From the NCBI GenBank assembly GCA_963966185.1, contig CAWZYM010000409.1:882437-946436 (forward strand): DNA of 64,000 nucleotides, written 5' to 3'. The notes under the pieces are model-generated. The model was given only the letters and a program-made list of their open reading frames with translations. It was not told where the DNA came from and made no database searches. The DNA comes from Rhabditoides inermis. Lineage: Eukaryota > Nematoda > Chromadorea > Rhabditida > Rhabditidae. The translations under genes and the position numbers were made by a program. Numbering within the stretch: position 1 is the first letter of the stretch; each line of letters begins with the position of its first letter. Of this stretch, positions 28,663-47,660 are shown one piece after another.

Positions 28663-29075
28663 ACCTGGAAGGAAAGAAGAGGTAACACAGTTTGCAGACT
28701 ACATACATCATAAACCCGTAACTCTATCAACAGAGAATCTAGCAAGCAAGAACATCTTCAAAAACACATGATAAACCCGCATCTATTAGTCAGTATTAGT
28801 CTAGCAAGATCGGTGAAAAGTGCAGGTAGCGTACAGCAAAAGCTAGAGAATGGAAAGAAGTAGACCACAATGACACTTGGGAAACAATGATTTAAAAAAG
28901 AGAAGATAAAAAAGACATTCAGAATGAAGGAATATTATCGTTATCCACTGAAACTGCAACTTTTTCGACGGCGAATAGAAAATGGCCACTCATATTTCAT
29001 ATTTGTTGGAGGTCGCCCCAGCGGCTTCAATTTCTGATGAGCCACCGAAACTTCTGGGAAATCTTCCTGCGCTGC

Positions 29076-29149
<74 letters not shown>

Positions 29150-29305
29150 TGTGAGATGGCGGCACACCCACTTCTCAATATAGCGGCTGTCAAAATAGCG
29201 GGGACGGGCAAGGTTTAATTAAGAATGCTCTGTCACACTCACACCACAGGGATAACAATAGATGCAAGCAAGTGTGTGGGGAAATGAGTAAGCGCGCGGA
29301 AGGCT

Positions 29306-29348
<43 letters not shown>

Positions 29349-31413
29349 GGGGGACATACATTTGCGCGAACGCATTATCTGCGACATCAATCTACTATCA
29401 TTGCGCCACCGGCTGAAGTGACAGAAAAAGAAGGATGTGTAAGCCAATAGCGTTATATGAACGCGCACTCTAACAACATCACACTCAATGTGAACACTTT
29501 TGGATCGTAGGGGAGATGTGCTGACAAAACTTAAAACATAACAGCTTTGTGAATTATGTATTACATACACGTATAGGTCATTCCCCCCTTTCATCGTACG
29601 GCAATATCGCTGGCTCGCCAGACAGACGAGAATTTTATGCAAATATGCCCCGATTGTGTGTTTTTGTGCTCAAATACGGTAGAAATGACGGAAATTGAAA
29701 AATCGAGCACTAGAGTTCTCTCGGCATTCTATCTGGGCATCTCCTCCAGAAAACTGGGCGCTGTGCGATAAGTTTGAAGTGAGTAATTAAGTTTTGGAGT
29801 TTTCCCATTGGAAATCGACTCAAAATCAAGGTTTTTGGACTCTAACTAGAAAACGAAGACGAAAACAAAAAATCGATTACTAGAGATCGATGAGCAATAT
29901 TGATACCCATAATATATCAAATTTTTGTGAAGATTGCTTAATTCTGAAAGGAGTAATTAACTTTAGAAGATGGAGAACTCTGCTTCATTAGACTTGCAAA
30001 TGACGCTCATTTCCCTAGAAAGAGACCGCCAAGCGCGCGAATTGCGCGGTCGAATGATCTCGCGAGGGCCGATATTTGGCTATTGATGCCTTAAATGCTG
30101 TCTGGTAAACATTCGGCGAAATGACTGCCGTACGATGAACGGGGGATGCCCTATATACTCGAAATGAATGAACAAACTTGAAACGTAAACGCCATTTTGA
30201 AAGTTTAATCTTCAATGGAAGTTATACAGTAGTATTATCGCCAATAGTTGAACGCATTCACACATACACTGCTCACGAAAACTAAACTCGAATACGTCAA
30301 GCCATAAAGTAACACTGCCGTTCTCAAACGCGCAGCAAGCGATAGAAAACGGGAGAAGAAGGTCGCCAGTAGAATGATAATGTGATAAGTGGCAGCGCTC
30401 TCTGGCGTTCTCTCCGTGCCACACGCTCTCTCACCGCTGTGTATCTGCTCGGGCACACAAAAGTGACCTCTCGCAGAAACTGTGATATTGATAGCGTCAT
30501 GATCGACGGATTCTGTTCTCTTCTTTGAAGCTGATATGAGAGAAACTTCTAGAGGAAAACAGGCGTCAGATAACGTCACTTGACGTAAGAGTATGTGGGG
30601 GATTATGATACAATTTTGCATAGTTTATCGTTTTACAAGGAAATATTCAAAAGATCAATAGCGAAACTTCAATGAAAAGATAATTTAAAAACTTAACCAT
30701 TCAGGAACAGGAAATGGCAAAGCACACAAAGCAATCGAATAATTCTCGGAGGCAGATGTTCGCGATAATTCAACGCGATTCAATTTTCGCTGCTAAAATC
30801 CGCCGGTTGACAACACAAAATAAGAGTATACGGGAATGGAAATCAATCGAAAGCGTTTTGCATTGCGCTCGGAACGTGTGTGTGCATGAGCATGTGTAGT
30901 GTGATTTATCACACAAACCCAGCATACTTGTTCACTACCAAACACTACGTTAACGAGAGACTGGAGTGAGAAAGCTAGAATGAGAGAGCATAGACAGCGA
31001 AAGATGCCGGTTTCTTCGCGGCGGAAGAATGACATCGATCATGGACAACCGGCACATTGTGCACTAGTGGCAGATTATTTTATAATCACTTCTGAACTGA
31101 ATGAACATGTCAAAAATGTATACATTTATCTGACTGCACTTGATATTCATTCATGTTTTATTCAAACATCACAAAGTTATTATAAGGTTTATGAGATCAC
31201 ATACATGGCAGCTTGGCAAATGGAAACAATAACAAACTAGATGGAGATACATATAGTTCACTCAGCGATCGTAGATGCAACTGGCAGGCAGTGTTGAGAA
31301 TAGGAAATGGGCAGTGCACCGACAATCGCGTGCGTGTAAGGGAAGGCATAGGAAAATGAGCAGCGCCAGGAATGTAGGCAGGAAGAAAATACATAGGCAC
31401 GAATAAAGGCTCC
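28663..31413. other. Intergenic, peroxidasin 5' side to PGAP2-like 3' side
   Basis: The peroxidasin start codon is preceded almost directly by an acceptor (TTCCAG then GTATG), so its true 5' end or trans-splice site lies close by. GA microsatellites lie at 29080-29149 and 29309-29347. One TACGTTTCA motif lies at 30179-30187. AATAAA on the minus strand near 31153 may be the poly(A) signal of the PGAP2-like gene. No other gene was seen. Confidence 0.6.
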
Positions 31414-37287
<5,874 letters not shown>

Positions 37288-38220
37288 GACAAGCAGAGAA
37301 TACGTCTTCTGAGAAGCCACGACGACGTGAGATACGGAAGATGTCGGAAAAGTGTCTGATTATAGACGGTTAGTGTGAGCAAACAAGAAATGAGTGTAAG
37401 TAAGACCACACAGTGGGCAAGTAGATGAGTAATCGATCTCTCTGTGATTTCGAGTCGACGCCATTTCCATTGTTGGCACTCTTGTCATTCTCTTTCTCTC
37501 TCATCTCTCAGTCTCGACAACAACGGTTTACAATGCGCGCATTGGGCGTGTGACCAAGCAGGGTCGGCCATTGGTGTAGATTTATCTCTTTCTCTCTGTC
37601 ACTACATCTCTCCCCCCCCCCCCCCTCTCTCTCTTGCGGCGAAAACAAGGTACATACAATAGTCAAAGTAAAGTAAGCGTCTTTATTTGCTTGAACTCTT
37701 CTTCACTTCTTTTGATGCCCACTCGTTGACGCTCTTTTTTTTCATTTCCTGATGTCCTGACGCTCTCTGATTTCCATGGGGGTCAATGGTTATTCCAATA
37801 TCTTATAGCACATCTCTCTCTCTCTCTCTCACTCCGATGGTCCTCAGGCGCAGCGGCGAAATACACACACATTCCAATCTGCCCTCTTGTGTGTTTGTGT
37901 ATGTTTTATTGTGTGTGATGTGAAATTCGAGCTCTTTTCGCGGGGAGAGAGAGAGGGAGAGAGAGGGAGAGAGAGGGAGAGAAAGAGAGAGAGAGAGAGA
38001 GGGGAGAGAGGGGGGAGAAGTCACTTTGAATATTGCGTATCGCGTTCCTACGATTGCAACATCGAATTTGTGTTGTAAAAACAAGAAGCGATAGAGTTTC
38101 ACTAGTACATCCATGTGTTCTCCTTTCCACCGTCGCTTCCCCACATTTCTAACCCTTTCAAAATCCAACAAGATGAATAGGCGTTTAGCGTGGGCAACCC
38201 TAGATGTTTGTGAATATGTA

Positions 38221-38266
<46 letters not shown>

Positions 38267-39654
38267 TCCCTCTCTCCCCCCTCTCTTCCAGCCAGCTGGC
38301 TCGGGATCTGGCGGCACTTCCAAATCACCCCCTCGGGTGTTTTGTTTATAGAGAAGCGTCATTACGCAACTGAGAAACATGCAACTCTCCCGCCTAATTC
38401 CATTTATCTGATTTCCGCTTTTAATTTATTTCTTTTTTTTCTCTTGTTTAGTGTGTATTTGTCTCTTGACGGCTTTATGACCTCGTAATTATAGCAGTTA
38501 ACACCGTTTCCATTCGATTCACGGAACTGCGGAACACAGTTGCTATTGTCTCCACTCCATAGAATGCCAATAAAACTACACCTAACCTACTCATTACAGC
38601 CCTTGATTGATTACTATCAGTTGTGAGAAGTGATAGGTGCGAGACGGTTATGATATGATCATTCTGGTTTCCTATGGCGTCGGGCGGTTATGTTATGCCC
38701 AAAACATCTTCCTTTCTCCGGCGAGAATTCATCAATTGGCTGTCGAGAACACCCCGGCGCATCTTTCCGTTTCATTTTTTCTCTTCCCGCCTCCAAAACT
38801 TCGCACTCTACCGAAAAAGGGAGGGAGGAAGACTTCCGATAGAAGAGATGCAAGAGTGTACATAATCCTCAGTGACCTCGGAAGGATAAACACAGTCTCT
38901 CTCTCTCTCTCTCTCTCACTCTCTCTCTCTCTCTCTCTCGTCTCTCGGCTAGCGGTTGCCAGCACAGCGGGATGTCTCCTCGGTGGATTAAACCACACCG
39001 CCCAGTTTCTCTCTCTGACGCTTCGTCTCTCTGACCGGATAGTTCGCCCTAACTGCGTGCAAATAGTTTGCCCATCGTCTTATGCGTGTCTCCATGTTTC
39101 TTCCTACCCCCTTCTTCCTCCCTCCCTCGCTTCTCTCTCCCTCCCTCTCTCTCCCTTTCTTTCCCTCTCTCTCACCACATATGAAACAGTGCAACTCCGG
39201 GACAGATGGCGTTTTACTGCTGCCAGGCACCTCTATAACTATAATATATTGCGCATGGCGTTTCCTTTTCATTACTATATCACTATATATTTCCTCTGTT
39301 CTCGCGACTATACGTCCGACTGGGCGCTTCCTCAATTACCGTTACCTGATTGCCTCGGGCGCATCATGTTGTTGTGGTACACCTGGTTGTATAGTCGGGT
39401 TCATCCCCCCCTCTCTCTCTTCCTCCCTTCCCCTTATCTAACCGACCCCTCTCCAAATCTCCTGGAACGCTGTGTATATGCATGTTGTTTCAAGGCTCTT
39501 GAGAGCTCCCTCGTCTCTTCCTCTTTCTTCTCTCTCTATCCTTCCGCACACTCTTAGACCCAAGGAAACAAACAACACATCTCCTTTCACGCATCTCTTG
39601 ACTCTGCTGAGAGGGGAGCGACTGCAGTTATTCACTCTCCATGTTTACTACTGT

Positions 39655-39696
<42 letters not shown>

Positions 39697-41277
39697 ATCT
39701 TTCTCTCTCTCTATCTATCTCTACTGATTGTCGGCTTAGAGAAAGAAGGCAAAACATGCGTGGCAGGGAAGTCGTTAGAGTGTTCCTTATTCTTGTCGTG
39801 TATGTTTTTGTGTCGTTGTTCACTTTCTTCCCTGAACGTTGCCATTTTCCCACGACAACTTTTCGACAATTCGGCGCTGTTTAGTTCTTGTTGGTACACA
39901 ATAGTACATACAACATACGTACTACTGTATTAACTTCTTGCTTATTTCATGTTTCTTTACATATTTGCTAACAAAATCAGTTTTTTTCAAAGCTTGTATG
40001 CAACTTGAATTAAAACTTATGTTATAATATAAGCAGTGGTACTTGATCAAAAATCGTGCGGTTCCTTTCCTCTCGCCGACCGTTCAGCATCGATTACCAT
40101 TCACCCAAGAACCGCTTCCACCTACTGGTATTTTCTTTCTTTCTCCTCTTCTTTTGCCACGCCTTTCATCTATGTGTCGCCACGCATCTCTCGCAGGGCG
40201 TTTGATTGACGCTGAATGCTCTGTGAATTGACTGCTCTCTTCTACTCGCATTCAGATCGAGAGTAGGTCAATGCAGCGACATTTGTAGCTGGTAGATCAT
40301 GGCCTCCCAAATGTGAATAGTGTATTCTTCGATCAGATCAAAGCCAGTGAGCAGACGCCATTCGATTTGTCATTGTCACACAGCCCGAGGGTCATTTGCA
40401 TGTGCGCACATGGCTAATCGAAGTCTGTCGATCGCACGAGAATCCATTTATCGCCGCTTCCGATCGGCAATAGAACTGCTTGATTTATCGCGTGTCTCAC
40501 CGTCTCATTGTTTCTATCGTAAGTGAACTGTATGTATTTATTTTTGTCAAGATTTTCGTCAAGTTTTTTCTTGACTCTGGAAACTGAAAATTTATGATTT
40601 ATTGCAAATGAAATAGAACACATGACAATTTTGTGAATTACGGTTAGGTTACGGTAAATACGTTTCTGTAATCCATTCATAATGGATAATGATGATGTCT
40701 GTTTCGTTTGCGATAGAGGAATTGATTTTGTTATTACTTGAACTTATGTTTGTCTTTTGTCTGCTTTCGGATCGTTTAGGCAGTTTGCCAATCTTTTCCC
40801 ATCATCTGAGCAATCAATCGGCTATTCTCGACTTGCTTGAAGGTTATATCATATCGCACATGTTTTATGATGTGCTAGTGATTGCGCACGCGTGTAATTC
40901 TCTCTTTCTCTCTTTCTCTCTCTATTTCTCTCTCTCTCTCCCTCTTTCCCGCAGCCCTTGGCTATGCGACACCGGTCTCTCTCTCAAGCGTTCGAGAATC
41001 AAACACTTGCCACTTACGCGCGCGTTTCCCCTTGCTTTTCCTTATCCTGAGCAACGTGAAACTGGCCAATGACAACAGAGAAAGAGAGAGGGAGAGAGAG
41101 AGAAAGAGAGAGAGAGAGATCAGATGATAAGATGAGGGAGGGATGAGCACTACTCGCACCGTTTTCGGCGCAAAAACACGCTAAACACCCTGTCACCATG
41201 TCTTTTTGTAACTCTATTCACATGCAGATGTTGTTGGTTTTGCGAAGAGGATGCCACCATGGGGTGTAAGAGAGAAG

Positions 41278-41336
<59 letters not shown>

Positions 41337-41577
41337 GAACGGGTATTCACAATTCTCACCCCTCCAATTCACTGCGCTACTGCCGATTCACGGCGTTTGC
41401 TACTTTTACGCGTCTCCGAATGATCTCCTTTCACATTGTCTTTTAACTTCGTTTTCAGTGTCTTCTATACTTTTCTCCGCCGTTTTCGCCTCGCTATGAG
41501 GCAGATTTGACGATTTGTTACGACTCGGATCGACTCTTGCTCAAAACTATCGCACAGCTAGCAGCAACAAAGGTACG

Positions 41578-41632
<55 letters not shown>

Positions 41633-42221
41633 CTCTGTGACCCACTGGGTGGCAGCCTGACCGAGAGAAGCCTTGGCAAGTGCATCTCTTTTCACCCTTT
41701 CAGTTGTCAAAACACGTTATGAATCGCTGTGTTGATGAGCTGATGACAACAAAGTCTCTTTAACAATTTGTGTGCTCTGGCATCACACACAATTACAACT
41801 CTTGCATAGGCTAATTTGTTATTGCTAGGCTGAGTCAACATTCCAATCACCTCTAACCCACAATACCGCTCCTTTTTTTGGCCGGTGGTAACCGCGATTC
41901 GATTGACTGGTTGTCTTTTTGCACCGTCAAAGTGCCAACGCGCGGCGCCAATAACCCTTGGAATTCGCAATTGAAAGTGAGTGTTTTGTAACGCGACTCG
42001 AAACGATTCGGAATTGAATCACATCGACGATAGAGAGACGTCTCGCATTCGGAAGTGTTGTGTTTTTCTCGGGTCTAACGTTTCCAATGCACTTTTATTC
42101 TGTGTTTGCATGAACTGTGTTTGAAGAGAAAGAAGAAAAAGAAGATCTGTTACTTTATAATTCAATGTTCAATGATTCTCAGAATCAATTACGTAGATCA
42201 ATCCATATTTTTGTTCCTCAG
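37288..42221. other. Divergent intergenic region rich in CT/GA repeats
   Basis: Between the divergent starts of the PGAP2-like gene and the 42.2 kb secreted-protein gene. Pure or near-pure CT/GA runs lie at 37946-38010, 38224-38262, 38898-38940, 39658-39690, 41287-41334 and 41581-41628. The 306-codon ORF at 38637-39557 is open mainly because CT-rich sequence lacks stops. The segment near 41760-41870 is an inverted match to 55610-55700. No other gene was recognised. Confidence 0.6.
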
Positions 42222-45101
42222 ATGTCGCCTTCTTGGCTTTACTCCCTTCTCCTTCTCATTTTCTGCGTCCTTCCATCACAAGAAAAGAAACACCATCATA
42301 GAGGCAGGAAGTATGAAATCACGCTCTTCATTAGGTGGGTTGAATTTTGTTCACAATTATATCATAGCAATATGCAAAATCGTGACATACGTTTCAAGAA
42401 TGGTGTATAATTATTTGAAGTTGATTTATTTCCAATTCGTTGCCCTTTCGAACAGCGAGTACAATTATATATACTTCACATACGTCACATTCAGTAATGT
42501 ATTTGTTCTACTTGTCACAATGTTCACAACTGCATGATAAGATCAGTCGATCAATATAATCGATAAATCGATGTAGACGATAGTCATCAATGTGTTGTCC
42601 ATTTTTAGGAGCAGAAAAAGAAATAAACAATCAATAAATCAATTGTTGGCATAATAGGCCTCCGGCAGATTTTTTCGCGAGCGAAATGCGAAAATAAACT
42701 CAAAACGTTTAGCTTGAGAGATTCGCGAAACTACCTATAATCGCGCGAATTCGTGATCTTTTCACTGTAATTTGGCGAATTCGGAGATATTCGCTTCCAC
42801 TGAGAATTACACAGACTTCTTTTCTTTGTTATAATTGAAAACCTACTTTTTAGAGGTTGTGTGACATGTTTAACACCAAACATTCGAATAAGAACATTGT
42901 TTTGTCACTTGCGCACGCCTTTTTTTTCAAATTCGCCGAAATTTTCGCGCGAATCGGGTGGCACGAGTGCGCAACGACTAGTATTTGATAACTGCAAACA
43001 ATTGTGATCAATACAGCTAACAGCTTCCACGATGTTTATGAAGTGTCTTTTCATTTAAGAATGAAAATATACAGAAAAGTCAATTTTCGTACATGGATTC
43101 GCGAAAAAGTAGCGAATCTCTGGTATCTCTCATTTCGCAGCGAAAACGGAATCCGCGAAAATTTTCGCGATTCGCTGAAAATTTCGCGCGAAAAAGTATG
43201 TCACCTATTTTCGCCATTTTTTGTTGAAAGCATTTTTGCGATTCGCACTGCGATTCGCAAATCGATAATGCATGCTAAAGCGTTGCAGTTTTCGCGCGAT
43301 TTTTTTCGCGAAAAAGTCTGCCCGGGGCCACACTGTCTCAAGTGGTTTTCAGTAAGATGGTCGAAAGCTCGAAAATGGATACGTTTCATGTAAACGATAA
43401 ATGTTGCAGCGTGTATTTTGAAACAATTATTTTTCAAGATAGTTCCTTCGAACCTATTTCAACATCGTATTGATGAATTAGATGAACGGAAGTATAATGC
43501 ATACATGCATATAGTTCTATGTTCGCAATAAGTTGCGCGCGGTGGGGTAGATCAGAGGAAGACATATAGTCAGCTCTAGGCAATAGCGCGCAAAACAAGA
43601 GAGGCAGACGGTTATGGCACCGTATTTCGAACTGCACTATCGCTCTGGCGCAGAGTATATTGGCTACGTCGAGATATCTGGAGAAGGTCGGTCTCCCCGC
43701 TGAGCGACGACCATTGCTGCAATGCAAATGGATCGATGGTACATATGAATCTCTACAGACTACTTGCTTCCGATTTACCTTCCAATTTCGTTAAGCTATC
43801 CCAACATCGAAAATGTCTTTTCCTTTGTGTTCTGTTTGTCTAAAAAAAACGATTTCTTTTCAATTCGGTACTCTTTCGAACAGCGAGTACAATTTCAAAT
43901 AACTTCAAAAACTTCTTCAGTAATGTATACATATTTTCAGTAATATATACATATGTTCTACTTGTCACGATGTTTTAGAGCCTTTCAGTGATACCACAAT
44001 GGATACAAACACACGTTGTCGCTGTAAAGTGTTACATGAAATATATCAGTGTACATAGTTAATAGAACATTCTCAAATCTGAAAACACACATGCAGGAAC
44101 CACAACGTGACAGATGCGACGTTCTTCCGTCTTGTGGGTGTGGACAACACCGCGGACTTCAACGTCTCTGCCGGCAACACATTCGAGCAGACATTCGAGG
44201 TGCGTGCGTCTGTCTGAAACGCGTGTGCGGGGTTCGTATGCGAGTCCGTACGAGACGATCGAAGTTTCAAATGCGCTTTGAAGAAGAAACTAATTTTGCG
44301 TTGAATGAGTGTACGGCGCGAACCCCTCATGTCTTATCTTTGCAGGCTCGTCGCAAGGGCTTCTGGACGCTGTTCGTCGAATTCCCGGGCGATCGATATG
44401 CGAGAAGCCCCAGAAAGGTGAGCAATAGAATATTCTGTTCCTAAACCCTTTCAAAGCTAGTTGTTTTGTTTCTCTCTCTTGTGAATGGATCAGATGTAAT
44501 AGAGTATAGCAAGATGAAAACAAGAAAGTTGATAAGAAAATTATGTCGAGCAAATTAGTTCCTTCCTGGATTGTTCGGGTGATGATGACTGATGTAATGC
44601 AATTTGATGTGGTCAACTATGAATGTGGCACATGTGAAATGGGATCACGCATCGTTCGAACACGCGCCACACTGTGATGATTAGTCACTGATTCGAATCA
44701 GATTATCGAGACAGGTGATATGGTGGTGAGACGAACAGATCAACGATATTGACGCTGACTTAACTCATGATGTGAATGATGTTTTTTTTTCAATATTTGC
44801 AGTTTGATGGAACCTAACTTTGCAACAGTAAGTAACTTTGCAACAGTAAGTAACTTTGCAACAGTAAGTATATATTATGGGTCTGAAACGTATCTGTTTA
44901 TTATGTTACATGAATAATTAAGGCTGATGGTACTAAGAGAGAGAAGGTTAAAACAAGAAAAAGTAGAATACGTTTAAAAAATTTCAGATAATCTCCCGCG
45001 ACTCGTATAGGAAGTGGGTGATGGAAGTGTACTATTACCCGGGAGCCGTTGGATTCTCTGAGTGGCACAAAATGGGAAAGAAGCATAAGCCCTACAACTG
45101 A
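42222..45101 (+). CDS. Small predicted secreted protein, unknown family (133 aa)
   Basis: Four exons join in phase: 42222-42334, 44097-44199, 44346-44417, 44988-45101 (TGA). The ATG lies directly after an acceptor (TTGTTCCTCAG), so the 5' UTR is spliced on or trans-spliced. A signal peptide is clear (SWLYSLLLLIFCVLPSQ), followed by a His-rich KKHHHRGRKY. The mature part contains ITLFIRNHNVTDATFFRL, with one N-glycosylation site, GFWTLFVEFPGDRYARS and EVYYYPGAVGFSEWHKMG. It has no cysteine after the signal peptide. The alternating hydrophobic pattern suggests a beta-rich small domain, but no family was recognised. Three TACGTTTCA motifs lie in its introns (42388, 43380, 44884). Confidence 0.75.
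43370..43850 (-). pseudogene. Inverted decayed copy of part of the 54.8-58.0 kb gene
   Basis: Read on the minus strand this matches 55480-55945. It includes the exon at 55704-55769: CAATGGTCGTCGCTCAGCGG is identical, and its TTGCAG acceptor is kept. The copy has a 2-base deletion (ATATCACTCG to ATATCTCG), which breaks the frame. Neighbouring pieces lie at about 42540-42600 (matching 55985-56040) and 41760-41870 (matching 55610-55700). It lies in intron 1 of the small secreted-protein gene. Confidence 0.8.
44818..44874. repeat. Three tandem 18 bp units resembling splice junctions
   Basis: TAACTTTGCAACAGTAAG repeats three times in intron 3 of the small secreted-protein gene. Each unit contains ACAG next to GTAAGT-like sequence. 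Using the cryptic exon starting after TTTGCAG at 44802 would introduce a stop. Confidence 0.9.
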
Positions 45102-47331
45102 GCTGTACGTGAACGATCCTAGCCTTCATCACTCTGATGCATCATAACACCACCCCAGACTCCAGAATCTCATATTCGAAGTGTGTTGTGATTTTCGTTT
45201 TCCAATCGATTTATCGATTTTCGTCCTGCCCCATTACTGCCCGTTCTCTCTCGTCAGTGTCACCCCGATTCTAGCGACCCGCGTGAATGATTGTTTTGTG
45301 TTTCAAAAGCGTAAGTTTATATAGGTATCTATGAGAGAGAGATAATTTTCTGTATTTCGGCTTTAATGCGCTACCCATTGATGACTAGAATGTATACAGA
45401 GTGTTCGTGTGATTATGAGAGTGTATAAATGTTTATGACATCCTTGCTTTTATGAACACTCCTCAATACACATAGCGAGAATGACGTTAAGATATGTTTC
45501 AAATAATGCATAAGCATAATCTTTCATTTAAAAAAATGATATCGCAACAATTGTATATAGAACGAAAAAAAAACAAGTGCAGTAGTGCAGTATCACATGA
45601 ACCGTTGAATCGAAATTTGCAAGACGTTAGTACTGTTAGATAGTTTACAATAGTTCATTATCATCGCATATAAATACCTAGATCATTGTTGAAATCGGCT
45701 AGAAAACTCGGCTGGAAACACAGTGAGTAGACAGAGGTGAGAGAGAGATGTTCTTGTTATCAGTGTTTCTCCCTTCCGAAGAACCTACGGATGAGCTCTC
45801 CGGCTGTGGCCTTCCTTGGTTCGACACTCGTCCAACCAGGACTCGCAGCACACGTGCCAGAAGAGTGGGGGGACTGCAAACTGGAGCTGAGAGAGAGGGG
45901 GAAGAGAGAGAGAGGGAGAGAGGGAGAGGGAGGGGGAGGGAGGGAGAGGAGAGATGGAGAGAGAGAAGGAGGGAGGATGAGGAGAGAGGGAGAGGGAGAG
46001 GGGGAGAGAGAGATAGAGAGCCCCTCCTTCTACAGTGGCGGCCAAAATCCCCTTTTGGTTTTTGCTCTCTAAAACTATTCAAATGAAAGATAGAGGTCCC
46101 ATCTTTCGCACACCGTTTTCTGGACTCCATTCGGACCGAATACCATGTTTCATATTCATCCCCTTCTATTCTCTCGGTTAACGTAGGCGGATTACTGTAT
46201 TCACAAAATCATCATTTTCTCGTTTTTAACTTTGAAAAATTCCTGTGACCAAACCACATTTCCAAAAAAGTTCTACCTACCATTTTTAGGTATAACCATT
46301 CATTGAGCATCCAAAAACACCTTGATTTCGTATGACATGATTGATAAAACGATATGATTGTCTGAAACTCTCTCAGTACTTTGTTGGGTGTCCTTTGTTC
46401 ACGAGAACAGCCTGGCAGCGGCGGGGCATCGAATCGATCAGCTTGTGGAGGGTCGCGGCACTAGTCACTCAGTTCAATGTATGCCGCACTACGGTATTTA
46501 ACGTGCTCAGAAAGTATTCCGATGCTCACGATATATCTCTCCCGAAAAGTTCTGGTCGTCCTAGGACTACTACTCGCACTATGGATGGAAACATTCTCCG
46601 GATCACGCGAGAAAACCCGCGGGCGACCGGACCGCGCACGAGATCTTTCTCAATCAATTAGAAAAAAAAATGGTTATACCTTCTTGAGAACGTTCTCAGA
46701 GGTTCTCAAGAAGGTAGACTAGTAGTCGAAGTTCAAGTAATCAATGATGTAATGAGAAATCAAGGTTTTTTTGGATGCCCAATGAATGGTTATACCTAAA
46801 AAAAAATGGATAGAACTTTTTTGAAAATGTGGTTTGGTCACAGGAATTTTCAAAGTTAAAAACAAGAAAATGATGATTTTGTGAATACAGTAATCCGCCT
46901 ACTGTAACCGAGAGAATGGAGGGGAATGAATATGGAACATGGTATTAGGTCCGAATGAAGAAAACGGTGTGCAAAAGATAGAAGCTCTATCTTTCATTTG
47001 AATAGTTTTTAGAGAGCAAAAACCAAAAGGTGATACCTTTTTGGCCGCCACTGTACCTCTGTGCACACATGTAGTGGCGAGGGGGGCGACGTGTCCAGTT
47101 CCATTCCTCCCAGTGGATTTGCAAACGTATCCGTGATCTCTGAACGACCCTTTTTATTGTGAACATAAGCAACGGACATCCACCTAGAATTTTAGATTAC
47201 GCTTATGCTTATGAGTCAAAGATCCTGACTTTTTTCAATCGAAACGTTTAGCTTCCCACCACTGGATTTGTGATACATTGTTTCTTTTTTTAAATCGAGA
47301 AAAATCAATTCAAAACAATACAAATAAACAC
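45102..47331. other. 3' end region of convergent genes with possible last PLC exon
   Basis: A minus-strand stretch after CTCTCTCAG at 45890 reads PRKATAGELIRRFFGREKH and then stop (about 45752). It could be the last PLC coding exon if an alternative donor near 47330 is used. GA-rich sequence lies at 45895-46018. The Tc1-like element occupies 46031-47055. Nothing else was recognised. Confidence 0.35.
46031..47055 (+). mobile_element. Tc1/mariner-like element with 300 bp TIRs
   Basis: It starts TA CAGTGGCGGCCAAAA and ends TTTTGGCCGCCACTG TA, with inverted arms of about 300 bp each. The interior (46341-46661) encodes a transposase N-terminal helix-turn-helix remnant: VAALVTQFNVCRTTVFNVLR and SSGRPRTTTRTMDGNILRI, the paired-like domain with the GRPR motif of Tc1 transposases. 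The DDE catalytic part is missing, so it is non-autonomous. It lies in or just beyond the 3' end of the PLC gene. Confidence 0.85.
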
Positions 47332-47397
47332 ACTTTCGGCTTCCTCCATAGCGGCCAGCGGGTCTACAAACGACTGCACGATCTCTGGAAGAGGAAC

Positions 47398-47438
<41 letters not shown>

Positions 47439-47605
47439 AAAAAAACACTTATGAGAAGGACGCACTCCTATGCGAGTCAAGCTGAAAGAAGCGTGCATAG
47501 AATTTGCACAGCAGACTGGCAGGTCCGATCGACTGAGCGCCGGAAGAGCGGAGGATCACGTTGCGGTAGCCTGCAAGCAATACTCTTCCCTCTCTCTCTC
47601 TTCCT

Positions 47606-47660
<55 letters not shown>

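Noticed and set aside
38637..39557. 306-codon ORF upstream of the secreted-protein gene
   Set aside because: Long because CT-rich DNA lacks stops. No domain, no conserved pattern, and a Leu-Ser run in the middle.
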